Positions 33,457 through 43,459 of a DNA stretch of 64,000 nt are shown here, piece by piece (positions within the stretch are counted from its first letter, which is position 1; every line of letters begins with the position of its first letter). A model generated the notes under the pieces. That model was not told the origin of the DNA and did not search any database. It saw only the letters and a list, made by a program, of their open reading frames with translations. Source of the DNA: Pantoea sp. Nvir (GTDB lineage: Bacteria; Pseudomonadota; Gammaproteobacteria; Enterobacterales; Enterobacteriaceae); contig NZ_SZZW01000001.1 in NCBI RefSeq assembly GCF_009829915.1, positions 310,001-374,000 on the forward strand. The letters run 5' to 3'. Position numbers and translations under genes: made by a program.

Positions 33457-34317
33457 ATGCCCTTACATGAAAACAATCAATTGCTGAGCAACCTTACTTT
33501 GGGGAAAAAAATAACTTCTTATCATAATAAATACAACCCTAGCCTGCTGCAAGCAGTACAGCGCAGCCTAGGCCGTACGTCGCTGGACTTTACGTTAGAC
33601 TTACTTCCCTTTTTTACAGGCGCGGATATCTGGACTCTTTACGAACTCTCCTGGCTCAATAGTAAAGGGGTACCGCAGATTGCGGTAGGTGAAGTGGTAC
33701 TAGAGGCCACTAGTGAATACTTTATTGAGTCAAAGAGCTTTAAGCTTTATCTAAATAGCTTTAACCAGACATGTTTTGATAACTGGAGCAAAGTCCGTAA
33801 AATTCTGGAACGTGATTTAAGCACTTGTGCACAGGATAAAGTCAGAGTAACTCTGTTTCACTTAAGCGAAGTGGAAAATCAGCATATTTGCAAATTTAGC
33901 GGCTCCTGTATCGACGAACAGGATCTTACGATTACTGACTATAACTTAAAATCACGGTATCTCGCCGATGCTGTAGCAGAACTCGAGATAGTTGAGGAAA
34001 CGCTATTCAGCAATCTGTTAAAATCTAATTGTCCAATTACCCAGCAGCCTGACTGGGGTTCAGTGATGATCCACTACAAAGGTATGCGCATCAATCGTGA
34101 GGCGCTGCTGCGATATCTGGTTTCCTTCCGTCTACATAATGAATTTCATGAACAGTGCGTAGAGCGTATCTTTACTGATGTGCTTCACTTCTGCCAACCG
34201 GAATACCTCACGGTTTATGCACGTTACACACGACGTGGTGGTCTGGATATCAATCCATGGCGTAGTAATAGCAATGTTCCTTTTACCCCAGGGTTGTCGC
34301 GGTTAGCACGTCAGTAA
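33457..34317 (+). CDS. queF: NADPH-dependent 7-cyano-7-deazaguanine reductase
   Basis: Reduces preQ0 to preQ1, the only known nitrile-to-amine enzymatic reduction, supplying the base inserted by Tgt. The product has 286 residues (E. coli 282; long two-domain form). The catalytic cysteine is C192 in LLKSNCPIT and the proton donor is D199 in QPDWGS. The NADPH-binding motif [15 protein letters not shown] is at 91-105, and the C-terminus [20 protein letters not shown] is almost invariant. It stands alone between spacers, with argA downstream on the same strand. Confidence 0.97.
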   Translation: MPLHENNQLLSNLTLGKKITSYHNKYNPSLLQAVQRSLGRTSLDFTLDLLPFFTGADIWTLYELSWLNSKGVPQIAVGEVVLEATSEYFIESKSFKLYLNSFNQTCFDNWSKVRKILERDLSTCAQDKVRVTLFHLSEVENQHICKFSGSCIDEQDLTITDYNLKSRYLADAVAELEIVEETLFSNLLKSNCPITQQPDWGSVMIHYKGMRINREALLRYLVSFRLHNEFHEQCVERIFTDVLHFCQPEYLTVYARYTRRGGLDINPWRSNSNVPFTPGLSRLARQ

Positions 34318-35170
34318 CTTTTTAAAATCTTCTTACAACTTATATGTTAGAGGTTTTTTAAATGTCACCTTGGTTGAAAAGTTATTACAATAGATTAATC
34401 CTATCTAATACCATTATATCAAAAAAACTTTTGAGCATTTGTGCATATTAGCACAGTATTTCATCTTTACGGATTAGTATCGTCGACATAACGAAAAATC
34501 TAGTTTACCTGTCGGGTATTATAATGAATCCGTAGAACTATAAATAGGTGCTCCCCATGATCTCTATTGGACCGTTAGAGAAAGTTAACTCCTTATATAT
34601 GCTTAACTATTTTATCGTCCACATATATGATAAAATAACACGCAAATATTATCATCAAACCAGCATTAACAATCCGTTCGTTGCAGGGAAAAGCCTAATA
34701 AAAAAGTTATATTCTAAGAAGTTATATTCTAAGAAAAGAAAACATCCTGGCAAAGCTGGTGGTAGTAGTGCCCACAGATTTAAATGTTAAATTTAGCATT
34801 TTTGTCAAATCTATATAGGCTGTACTTTATGCGGCATCTATTGAATTGACATATTTCAGAATTTAGCGTCTCATTTGAATAAATCCATGAGTACCTAACG
34901 CGAATAGCTTCAACATATTTTTTACTGCTAAAACAAGCGTGGCTGATGGTCAGTTAGAGTATAATAAATTACTCCATACATACATTTATTTTTTTGTCTA
35001 AAAAACACTATGTAATAAATTACAGTGGGAATTTTAGCCTATCAATTCTAGTGCATTCATCCGGAAAAAATAAGTGCAATTTATTGTCATATTTTACATC
35101 AAAAAAACTTAAAGTTACATCAGGTTTATTTCTTGCAAAGAGTGTCTTAAAAAAATAAAAATATACAAAT
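34318..35170. other. Spacer between queF and argA
   Basis: amiC and mltA, next to argA in E. coli, are not recognisable here. The 80-codon frame at 34548-34790 is low-complexity and is interrupted by a tandem repeat. One Chi octamer GCTGGTGG is at 34755-34762. The argA promoter should lie near the right end. Confidence 0.55.
34704..34733. repeat. Two tandem copies of a 15-bp unit
   Basis: AAGTTATATTCTAAG is repeated twice without a gap in the queF-argA spacer. Confidence 0.85.
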
Positions 35171-35188
35171 TATGAATAATAATTTATT
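35171..35188 (+). promoter_or_regulatory. Candidate ArgR operator (ARG box) before argA
   Basis: TGAATAATAATTTA at 35173-35186 matches the ARG-box pattern TGAAT-4-ATTCA with one mismatch (ATTTA). It lies about 13 bases before the argA GTG and touches the GAGG ribosome-binding site, closer to the start codon than typical E. coli boxes. In such AT-rich DNA a chance match is possible. Confidence 0.4.
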
Positions 35189-35199
35189 GAGGATTTACC

Positions 35200-36528
35200 G
35201 TGAAGGAACGTAGTACTGAGTTGGTGGACGGTTTCCGCCATACCGTTCCCTATATCAATGCCCATCGGGATAAAACTTTTGTTATTATGTTGAGTGGCGA
35301 GGCCATTGAACACGAGAATTTTTCTAGTATTATTAATGATATCGGCCTATTACACAGCCTAAGTATTCGTCTGGTAGTAGTTTACGGCGCACGCCCACAA
35401 ATCGATGCCATCCTAGCTGATCATGGGCTTGATCGAAGATATCATAAATATACTCGCGTTACCAACGCGCAGTCTTTAGAGCTGGTAAAACAAGCAGCAG
35501 GTAGACTACAGCTTGATATTACAGCGCGTCTTTCAATGAGCCTTAATAATACCCCACTGCAGGGCGCCCATATCAACGTCGTCAGTGGCAACTTTGTTAT
35601 CGCGCAGCCGCTTGGTGTAGATGACGGCGTTGATTATTGCCACAGCGGGCGCATTCGCCGTATTGACGAAGGTGCAATCCATCAGCAACTGGATAATAAT
35701 ATGATTATTCTGCTAGGTCCGGTGGCGGTTTCTGTAACTGGTGAGAGTTTTAATCTGACATCAGAAGAGGTGGCGACCCAGATTGCAATTAAGCTAAAAG
35801 CGGAAAAAATGATTGGCTTTTGCTCTGAGCAAGGTGTTATTCGCCACGACGGCACAATTATTTCTGAGTTGTTTCCTAAGGAAGCACAGGCTTACATAGA
35901 GGAAATGGAAAACAACATCGACTCCCTGACCGCCACAGTGCGCTTCTTGCGTGGTGCTGTAAAAGCATGCCGCCACGGCGTACGCCGTAGCCATCTCATC
36001 AGCTATCGGGAGGATGGTACGTTACTACAGGAGCTCTTTTCGCGCGACGGTATTGGTACGCAAATTGTAATGGAATCAAGTGAACAAATCCGCCGCGCTA
36101 CCATAAACGATATTGGTGGTATACTAGAGTTGATTCGTCCATTAGAGCGGCAAGGAATTCTGGTCCGCCGGTCGCGTGAGCAACTGGAGATGGAAATTGA
36201 TAAGTTCACCATTATTATACGTGATAATCTTACCATAGCTTGTGCTGCACTTTATCCTTTTACGGATGAGAAAATTGGTGAGATGGCCTGCGTAGCGGTT
36301 CACCCTGACTATCGTAACTCGTCGCACGGTGATATACTTCTGCAGCGCATCGTGCTACAGGCACGTAGAATGGGATTAAAGAAGCTCTTCGTGCTAACAA
36401 CACGTAGCATCCACTGGTTTCAGGAGCGTGGATTTACGCCGGTAGACATCGAGTTACTGCCGGAAAGTAAAAAGAAAATGTACAACTATCAACGTCGCTC
36501 CAAAATATTAATGACTGAGCTAGTTTAA
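35200..36528 (+). CDS. argA: N-acetylglutamate synthase
   Basis: First step of arginine synthesis: acetyl-CoA plus glutamate gives N-acetylglutamate. The product has 442 residues (E. coli 443). An amino-acid-kinase-like regulatory domain (about 1-280, [23 protein letters not shown]) precedes a GNAT acetyltransferase domain ([38 protein letters not shown]). Translation starts at GTG with GAGG 7 bases upstream; E. coli also begins near this point (VKERKTELVEGFRH). The gene converges on recD, with 221 non-coding bases between. Confidence 0.96.
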   Translation: MKERSTELVDGFRHTVPYINAHRDKTFVIMLSGEAIEHENFSSIINDIGLLHSLSIRLVVVYGARPQIDAILADHGLDRRYHKYTRVTNAQSLELVKQAAGRLQLDITARLSMSLNNTPLQGAHINVVSGNFVIAQPLGVDDGVDYCHSGRIRRIDEGAIHQQLDNNMIILLGPVAVSVTGESFNLTSEEVATQIAIKLKAEKMIGFCSEQGVIRHDGTIISELFPKEAQAYIEEMENNIDSLTATVRFLRGAVKACRHGVRRSHLISYREDGTLLQELFSRDGIGTQIVMESSEQIRRATINDIGGILELIRPLERQGILVRRSREQLEMEIDKFTIIIRDNLTIACAALYPFTDEKIGEMACVAVHPDYRNSSHGDILLQRIVLQARRMGLKKLFVLTTRSIHWFQERGFTPVDIELLPESKKKMYNYQRRSKILMTELV

Positions 36529-36749
36529 TGTAAAAAAAACTCTGAAATTTAAAGGATTAAATTTGCTGTAGCTACAGACGTGGCTTGTATAGTCTTGTTG
36601 CATACATGCAGACGCCGTCTTATTCACATCAGCTCAGCTTACGATCAACTTAAACTCTATAAGACAAGATATGATTTGTTCTACAACACATACTATATCC
36701 TGATATAATACTATATCGTATAGTAGTAGCCAGTCTAGAATGTTAAAGA

Positions 36750-38594
36750 TTAAGTTGCAGCAGTCAGTCTTTCTACTAGACCGCTACGTCGCTGCACTTT
36801 CAGCTGTAATGCCCGTTGAAGTACTACGGGCTCGCTGTAGAGAGTGAGCCTGTTACGCGCGCGCGTAACAGCAGTGTAAACTAGCTCGCGTGTCAAAAGA
36901 GGAGAGAACTGTACAGGCATCACTAGTACAGCGTGATCAAACTCTGAACCCTGTGATTTATGCACAGTCATCGCCCATACGGTATTATAAGACGGTAATC
37001 TACTCGGATGTACCGCTTTAACCGTTCCATCTGGCAGAGAGAAAAAAACCTTTATCTGATTTTCCATATCGTGTAGAGTAATGCCAATATCACCATTAGA
37101 GAGCCCTAGTACACTGTCATTGCGAATAACCATTATTGGCCTTCCTGCATACCAGCTACTGTCGCCAACAGGGCGACGAATGCATTTTAGTTGTAACAGA
37201 CGCTGTTCAATACGCTGATTTAGTCCCTGCACGCCGAACTGACCGTCCCGTAGAACGCAAAGCAACTGATACTGGCTAAATGCTAGTAGGATCTCCTTAA
37301 TCGAAGCACGAGACTGCACTAATGACAAAAAGGGCCGATAACCTTCCGCCACCGCATCAAGCATTTCCTGATAGGCTTCGCCATTTTGCAGCCTTTGAAA
37401 CGTTATATCATCAAATTTTGCGTTAAACATCTCCTTTACTTCGCGAATATCGCCTAAATTGACTGCACGTGCCAACTGGCTAATACCAGATTTTACATTG
37501 AAGCGGTAACTTTTACGTAAAAGACAGATGCTGTCACGCAAGTCAGGTGCGCTCATATCATCAACTCCCTGAATCATGCACTTCGTTAGCTTGTTCAGTT
37601 GCTGTGCACGTACCAAGCTGTATCCCATTTCAGCAAAATGGCAAATATCACTTAGCACTGTTCCCGCTTCTACCGATCCTAATTGATCGCGATCACCTAG
37701 AAAAATAACGCGTGCATGATCGGGCAATGCTGCGATTAGCTTTGCCATCATTGAGATATCAATCATTGAGGTCTCATCCACTACTAGCACGTCTAAATGC
37801 AGGCGGTTAGTAGTATGGTAACGTAGGCGCTGTGTATCGAATTGTGCACCTAACAAGCGATGCAGTGTCGTAGCTTCGTTGGGAAATCGAGCACGTTCGG
37901 TACTGCTCACTGATAGAACCTGAAGAGCCTTACTGAGTGATTCTGTCAGGCGCGCCGCTGCTTTACCAGTTGGTGCAGCTAGTTGGATACGCAAACTACT
38001 ATGACTCATGCGAATCATTGCTGTTAGTAATTTCGCCACAATAGTAGTTTTTCCAGTACCAGGACCGCCCGAAATAACCGCTATTTTACTAGTCAACGCT
38101 ACAGCTGCTGCAATTTTTTGCCAGTCATCTGGACAATGATCCCCAAACAAGATGCTAAGCACATTCTGAGCAGCCACACAGTCTATTTCCTCTATATCCG
38201 TTTTCAAGGTAAAAAACCGTACAACTTGACCCTCACTTTGCCAGAGGCGGTGTAGATAGAGCCTATTATGATCTAGTACCAAGGGCGTAGCAATCCTGCC
38301 GTTGCTTAGTGCTGGCCAATCTGATAATACAGTTTGCCAGCACGGTGGGGCACCCGCTGCACGCCACAGAGCTTTTGCCAGCTCTGGATCGCGCGCGCCT
38401 AAAAGGCTTTCAGTATTAAGGTGTGCTATCGGAAGACAAACATGTCCGTCACCCGCCTCGGAGCTAACGCAGGCGGCCGCTAGTAACCATGCTGGATGTG
38501 AATTATCAGTTAGTAAACGAGCAAACTGTAGATCAAGTGGTCGTAACAGACGTTTTTCTACCGCTTGATTGAGCAATGACATGATTTCAGTCAT
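36750..38594 (-). CDS. recD: RecBCD enzyme subunit RecD
   Basis: The 5'-3' helicase motor of RecBCD and the subunit that responds to Chi. It has 614 residues (E. coli 608). Superfamily 1B motifs are complete: Walker A GGPGTGKTT, QLAAPTGKAAARL, Walker B VVDETSMID, LGDRDQLGSVEAG and VHKSQGSEFDHAVLV with a terminal TRARNRL. It starts 8 bases after recB and ends the recB-recD unit. It converges with argA, matching E. coli gene order. Confidence 0.97.
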   Translation of the reverse strand: MTEIMSLLNQAVEKRLLRPLDLQFARLLTDNSHPAWLLAAACVSSEAGDGHVCLPIAHLNTESLLGARDPELAKALWRAAGAPPCWQTVLSDWPALSNGRIATPLVLDHNRLYLHRLWQSEGQVVRFFTLKTDIEEIDCVAAQNVLSILFGDHCPDDWQKIAAAVALTSKIAVISGGPGTGKTTIVAKLLTAMIRMSHSSLRIQLAAPTGKAAARLTESLSKALQVLSVSSTERARFPNEATTLHRLLGAQFDTQRLRYHTTNRLHLDVLVVDETSMIDISMMAKLIAALPDHARVIFLGDRDQLGSVEAGTVLSDICHFAEMGYSLVRAQQLNKLTKCMIQGVDDMSAPDLRDSICLLRKSYRFNVKSGISQLARAVNLGDIREVKEMFNAKFDDITFQRLQNGEAYQEMLDAVAEGYRPFLSLVQSRASIKEILLAFSQYQLLCVLRDGQFGVQGLNQRIEQRLLQLKCIRRPVGDSSWYAGRPIMVIRNDSVLGLSNGDIGITLHDMENQIKVFFSLPDGTVKAVHPSRLPSYNTVWAMTVHKSQGSEFDHAVLVMPVQFSPLLTRELVYTAVTRARNRLTLYSEPVVLQRALQLKVQRRSGLVERLTAAT

Positions 38595-38602
38595 GTATCC
38601 TC

Positions 38603-41600
38603 CTATCCTGAATAACGAAACAGTTCATCCAGTTCAGTGACACATCTCACGGATGGCCGAGCGGTAAAAATGCCGGTTTCCAAGTTATTAACTTCAATAC
38701 CGCGTAAAAACAAATAAAAAATACCGCCAAAATGGCGATGGTAATCGTAACTTCTACGCAGGCGGTGCTGAAGATAGCGATGCAACGCTAAAGTATAGAG
38801 CTGATATTGTAAGTCGTAGCGATGATCGATCATTGCCTGTGCCATTACTTCAGAAGTATAGGAGGCTTGGCTATCACCTAACCAGTTAGATTTATAATCC
38901 AGAAGATAATATTTGTCTTTCCAGCGAAATATTAGATCAATAAATCCTTTTAACATGCCATGTACTTGACGAAATTCAAGTTGTGGGGCACGCGTAGAAA
39001 GCGCGTCATGCGTTCGTAGTAAAGCATCTAGATCTGCCGTATTGAGCTTGCGATTTAATGGCAAATAAAATTCCATTTCTACCAACCGGTCGCAATTTTT
39101 CAGTACCCCCAGCATCAAACCATCGTCATTAAGCGGTGTATGCAGTACCCGACTAATCCAATCTTCTAACACTAACAACCAGTGCATGGGATATCCATTT
39201 TGCTCAAGCTGAGTTTTCAGCATGTTTTTGTCAGGTGGTTGAGTAAAATCCAAAGATTCAAATAGACTATGTAGAAAATTACCGGGCGCTACGCCGCGCG
39301 GAAAGTCATGTGGTGTTAGCGTTTTTTTCACTTCGTCGCTTTCTCTGTCCGTAGCATCGGTATCAAAGGAAGTCGGCATCACCTCAATTAGAGGAGTACT
39401 ACTGTACTGACATAGCTCGGAATAGCTGCTAATACGCCAAGCATCGTCGCGCATGTCACGCGTAAAATTTCGGCTACTGAGCATATGATTACATACCGGT
39501 TGCTCATGCCAATTTTCTCCGGGTATAAGCCCCTGAATCACTACCTCGGTATCAGAATCGACCAGCATCTCAAGTTTGGCGCGCAATCGGTTAGAGTCGT
39601 CGTTTTTCCCCTGTTGCAAAAGGTAACCCAGTGCACTTTTGCTCAAGTCGCTGTTACCTTTTTTTTTGTATATGCCTTTAAACAGTGGCGCAATACCGAC
39701 GCTACAATGAAATACTGAGCGCGTTAAGGCCACGTAAAGCAGACGTAGATCCTCTGCTAAGCGCTCTTGCTCGGCTAACTCCATACTTTCCTTGTCGCCT
39801 TGTACATCAAGCAGCGGTGCAAAGCTTTGCTGATCGTGATAGAGGGCACTAGATACCTCTCGGAATCCGGCGGCAAAAGGCAGCCACACAATCGGATATT
39901 GTAGTCCTTTGGACTTATGAATAGTAACAATTTGCACCAGATGTCGATCGCTCTCTAGACGAAGCTGCTGGTCTGGCGACTGGCTATCCGGCCGTGATAT
40001 CTTTTGGGTAAGAAAACGAAGTAGCGCATGACGGCTGCAGAACTGCATCGATGCCTCTTGTAACAGTTCACCAAGATGCATTAGGTTCGTTAACCTGCGC
40101 TCGCCATTCTCCGAAATCAGCATATTTTCTGCTAAATTTCTCTGATGCATTATATTACGCATCATCGGTAGTACACCACGCTGACGCCAAATCTTCTGCC
40201 ATGTAGCAAACTGTTCTATCAGCTCATCCCATTCGCATTCATTTTGACTTAATCTATCAAGCGTAGTAGTGTCAAGGGCAAAGATAGAGGTGGCCATCGC
40301 GCGACGCAGCAAGCGTTCTTGTTCCGGTGCATGTACTGCCTGAAGTATCCACAAAAGCTCGCGCGCCTCCGAAGTGGTATAAACACTGTCGCGATTGGAG
40401 AGATAAACCGAAGGAATTGATAGCTTGTTCAATGCATCGCGGATTAGTCCAGCCTCATTGCGGCTACGTACCAGTACCGTAATATCTGACGCATAAACTG
40501 GGCGTAGATTTTCGCATTTACCCAGGAACGCTCGTCCCTTTTGTCCCGCAACAAGCCACCGACTGATGTCGGCGGCGCACTGCTGTGACATGAATTGTTG
40601 ATAATCACTTACACTCACGCCATCGCCAGGCTGTAGCCAAAAGCGTAGCGCTGCCTGTGATTGCGAGTCTTTTAATAGTCTTAAATGTTGGTTAGACACG
40701 GCCGAATTAACTGGTAAAAATGGTATTGCTGAAAAGAGAAACGGTGATTTTATACAAGAGAATAGATGGTTAACACTCTGTACCATACCGGGAGTAGAGC
40801 GCCAGTTAGTATAGAGCGTATAGTGTGCGCTGATTTCTCTACGAGCACGAAGATAAGTAAAAATATCGGCGCCGCGGAATGCATAGATAGCCTGTTTAGG
40901 ATCACCTATAAGCAACAGTAACAGTTCTGGCTGATTAAGGTAGAGCTTGCGAAAAATACGGTATTGCTGAGGATCAGTATCCTGAAATTCATCAATCAGT
41001 GCCACTGGAAAACGGTTGCGGATAGTATCAGCTAGCAGTGCACCGCCTGGTTTCTGCAGTGCTTCATCCATACGACTTAGAAGGTCATCAAAACCAAGAA
41101 GCGCGCGTTGTCGCTTCTCTTTATGCACGGCTTCTCGTACTTCGACCAGTGCTTTGGCAATGACTACGTCGCGTAGCGACAATGATAAAGCGAGAAAGGT
41201 CTCTACTGCCTGAAATAGCGGGTGTAGTGGCGGAGATCCCTCTTTAGTTTTCTGTACCAGCACACACTGAGCAAAACGCTTCAGTTCTATAGGAAAGAGA
41301 TAATCCACAGTTTTGCTGTTAGCCCACTGTGTAATCTTAGCTATCCAAATTGGAAGGTATTTGCTATTATAAGTTCGTTTATCGATGCCTGATCGGCTGA
41401 TGATCTCTTTAATTTTATTGCTGTCTGCGCGCCACTGTTGCTTGAGTACAGCGATATGATCTAAATTAGCAAGATGACGTGCAGCTAAAGTTTCGTTAGC
41501 TGCGGGTGGATTTTTCAGTAGTGGGGCGTTGCCCTGCAACAAGGGCCTTAGTGTGCTTAATAAGCTTTCCGGCCCGTCCCACTCAGTAATGATGGCACGG

Positions 41601-42124
41601 GCCATATCCAGCGTTAATGGATAGCAGTGACGCCGCCAAAAGTCCTCCGTCGCCTGCTTGAATAATGGGGTTTCATCCTCTATTAATTCCTGTTTGAATA
41701 GCAACCCAGATTCAAAGGCATGCAAGTTGAGCATGCGTTGACAAAAACCGTGGATAGTAAATATTGCCGCTTCATCCATCTGCCGTTCAGCTGCTAGAAG
41801 CAGCGAAGCAGCTTGGGAGAGATCATCAATCTGTGCTAGTATCGGGCCACCACCAGAGCCACGCACGCAGGCGATACGCAGCTCATGGATATTTTCGCGG
41901 ATACGTCCGCGCAGTTCCGCAGTAGCAGACTCTGTAAAGGTTACAACTAAAATTTCTTCAACCGACAACGGGCGGCTATAAGCATTTTCACCGCCTAGTC
42001 CCAGCAGCAACCGTAGATAAATTATACCAATGGTAAAAGTTTTACCAGTGCCTGCCGAAGCCTCAATTAGACGATTGCCGTGTAGTGGCAATGTCAGAGA
42101 ATTTAGCAATTCGGGATTATTCAT
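38603..42124 (-). CDS. recB: RecBCD enzyme subunit RecB
   Basis: 3'-5' helicase and the only nuclease of RecBCD, which resects double-strand ends and loads RecA after Chi. It has 1173 residues (E. coli 1180). Walker A is EASAGTGKTF near residue 22, helicase motifs ALIDEFQDTD, GDPKQAIYAFRGAD and TIHKSKGLQYPIVWLPF follow. The C-terminal nuclease keeps GFIDLIFRWKDKYYLLDYKSNWLG, including the two aspartates and the lysine of the active site. In E. coli ptrA separates it from recC; ptrA is missing here. Confidence 0.97.
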   Translation of the reverse strand: MNNPELLNSLTLPLHGNRLIEASAGTGKTFTIGIIYLRLLLGLGGENAYSRPLSVEEILVVTFTESATAELRGRIRENIHELRIACVRGSGGGPILAQIDDLSQAASLLLAAERQMDEAAIFTIHGFCQRMLNLHAFESGLLFKQELIEDETPLFKQATEDFWRRHCYPLTLDMARAIITEWDGPESLLSTLRPLLQGNAPLLKNPPAANETLAARHLANLDHIAVLKQQWRADSNKIKEIISRSGIDKRTYNSKYLPIWIAKITQWANSKTVDYLFPIELKRFAQCVLVQKTKEGSPPLHPLFQAVETFLALSLSLRDVVIAKALVEVREAVHKEKRQRALLGFDDLLSRMDEALQKPGGALLADTIRNRFPVALIDEFQDTDPQQYRIFRKLYLNQPELLLLLIGDPKQAIYAFRGADIFTYLRARREISAHYTLYTNWRSTPGMVQSVNHLFSCIKSPFLFSAIPFLPVNSAVSNQHLRLLKDSQSQAALRFWLQPGDGVSVSDYQQFMSQQCAADISRWLVAGQKGRAFLGKCENLRPVYASDITVLVRSRNEAGLIRDALNKLSIPSVYLSNRDSVYTTSEARELLWILQAVHAPEQERLLRRAMATSIFALDTTTLDRLSQNECEWDELIEQFATWQKIWRQRGVLPMMRNIMHQRNLAENMLISENGERRLTNLMHLGELLQEASMQFCSRHALLRFLTQKISRPDSQSPDQQLRLESDRHLVQIVTIHKSKGLQYPIVWLPFAAGFREVSSALYHDQQSFAPLLDVQGDKESMELAEQERLAEDLRLLYVALTRSVFHCSVGIAPLFKGIYKKKGNSDLSKSALGYLLQQGKNDDSNRLRAKLEMLVDSDTEVVIQGLIPGENWHEQPVCNHMLSSRNFTRDMRDDAWRISSYSELCQYSSTPLIEVMPTSFDTDATDRESDEVKKTLTPHDFPRGVAPGNFLHSLFESLDFTQPPDKNMLKTQLEQNGYPMHWLLVLEDWISRVLHTPLNDDGLMLGVLKNCDRLVEMEFYLPLNRKLNTADLDALLRTHDALSTRAPQLEFRQVHGMLKGFIDLIFRWKDKYYLLDYKSNWLGDSQASYTSEVMAQAMIDHRYDLQYQLYTLALHRYLQHRLRRSYDYHRHFGGIFYLFLRGIEVNNLETGIFTARPSVRCVTELDELFRYSG

Positions 42125-43459
42125 TATGTCTTACTCATAACCAGTAGCGACTAGAGCATTTTGACTATTTTATTTTTTAATTCAAAAAGGCGTCAAAATT
42201 TAAATTCATTCAATAACTTTTTGAAGCCTAACGAAGGCATCTTTCCGATATTTAACGTTTCGACTATAACTTACTACTTCTGCTCTACTTCTTCATTGGG
42301 AGACAGAATAGTCCTATAACCAATTTTCCCACGTATCACAAACCTGCTGATAGAATTAAGACAGGAAGGAAGTTTTTATTGTTATTCTTTGTAAACTAAT
42401 GTCTTGCTGAAACCGTATCAGCATTTAAAAAACAAATACTGTACAAAAATAGGTTCTTAGTGAGTAGTTGGTTGATAGTACTTACTAGAACTACATTATC
42501 TATGTTTAGCATAATGTTTTCACTATGCTCTAATGTTCGCGTGAGCCCAGATAATCGTATAGAACCACCACTAGTATAAAATAGGTTCTGCTGCCCACCT
42601 TTTGCAGTTTGCATTTTACTATTTTGTATAAATAAATGTTATGAGATGTTATGAGAAAGATGTGTTTTTTACGTTTTCATATTATGCTATTTAAATTACA
42701 ACAAAGATATAATTTTATTATTGAAGCGTCGCATTATGGATCATATTGTTGAAATACGCCGTTACTTTATAAAACGACATCAACTTTATCAGCTATATAG
42801 TATTAGACTGTGTATCAGCTGAATAGAGAAACTTCCAAATCACAACCCTTATTTTTTATATATCGCATCTAGCTATATACTTTCTAGGCTGTAGAGCATC
42901 ATAAGCACTATCAGGAGTTTCTTCCACAAAGCAGAATATTATCTATGTAAAACTGCTAGCACTGAACATACTCCCTAATTTTTCATTGCAGGGGAGGGGG
43001 GAGATTTTAATATCATTTAGCGAAGTTAGCGCTTTAAGCTTATGTAATACCTACCTTCAGCAATTAAATTATTCAGGTTAATTAACTCAAGTTGCTAGGA
43101 GTATACTGATTCGAAGTTCTAGGATGATTGAAGTTTGCTCATTATTTTTGTAGAAACAGCTGGATATTCAGTAGGACTGTATGTAATAAAATTTAATTAG
43201 TTCTATTTAGAAGAGGTTTTTAGTATCTTGTAGGACTTCAGTGTGAAGTCATCGTGAATATAGGAAATGACGGTGGAATTAAAAGTTGAGTTTAGATGAT
43301 ATGTCTGTTGGTGTATTAAGCAAGTTTGTTCACTGACGTAGCTAACCCCTGATGGGACGAGAACTAACAGCAGTAACATTATAACCTACCAACCTGATAA
43401 GATATACTAACATATCATTTACTAGTATACATATATAAATATTTTGAGACTGGTAGATA
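42125..43459. other. Spacer replacing ptrA between recC and recB
   Basis: ptrA (pitrilysin, almost 3 kb) fills this place in E. coli. Only 1.3 kb remains, with no readable ptrA motif such as the HxxEH zinc site. The 72-codon frame at 42396-42614 is unrecognised. Because recC ends and recB begins on either side, recB must either be read through this spacer or have its own promoter within it. Confidence 0.6.
42636..42655. repeat. Two tandem copies of a 10-bp unit
   Basis: ATGTTATGAG is repeated twice head to tail within the former ptrA interval. Confidence 0.8.

Noticed and set aside
34548-34790. 80-codon plus-strand frame between queF and argA
   Set aside because: Low-complexity, lysine-rich end produced by a tandem DNA repeat, no similarity and weak start context.
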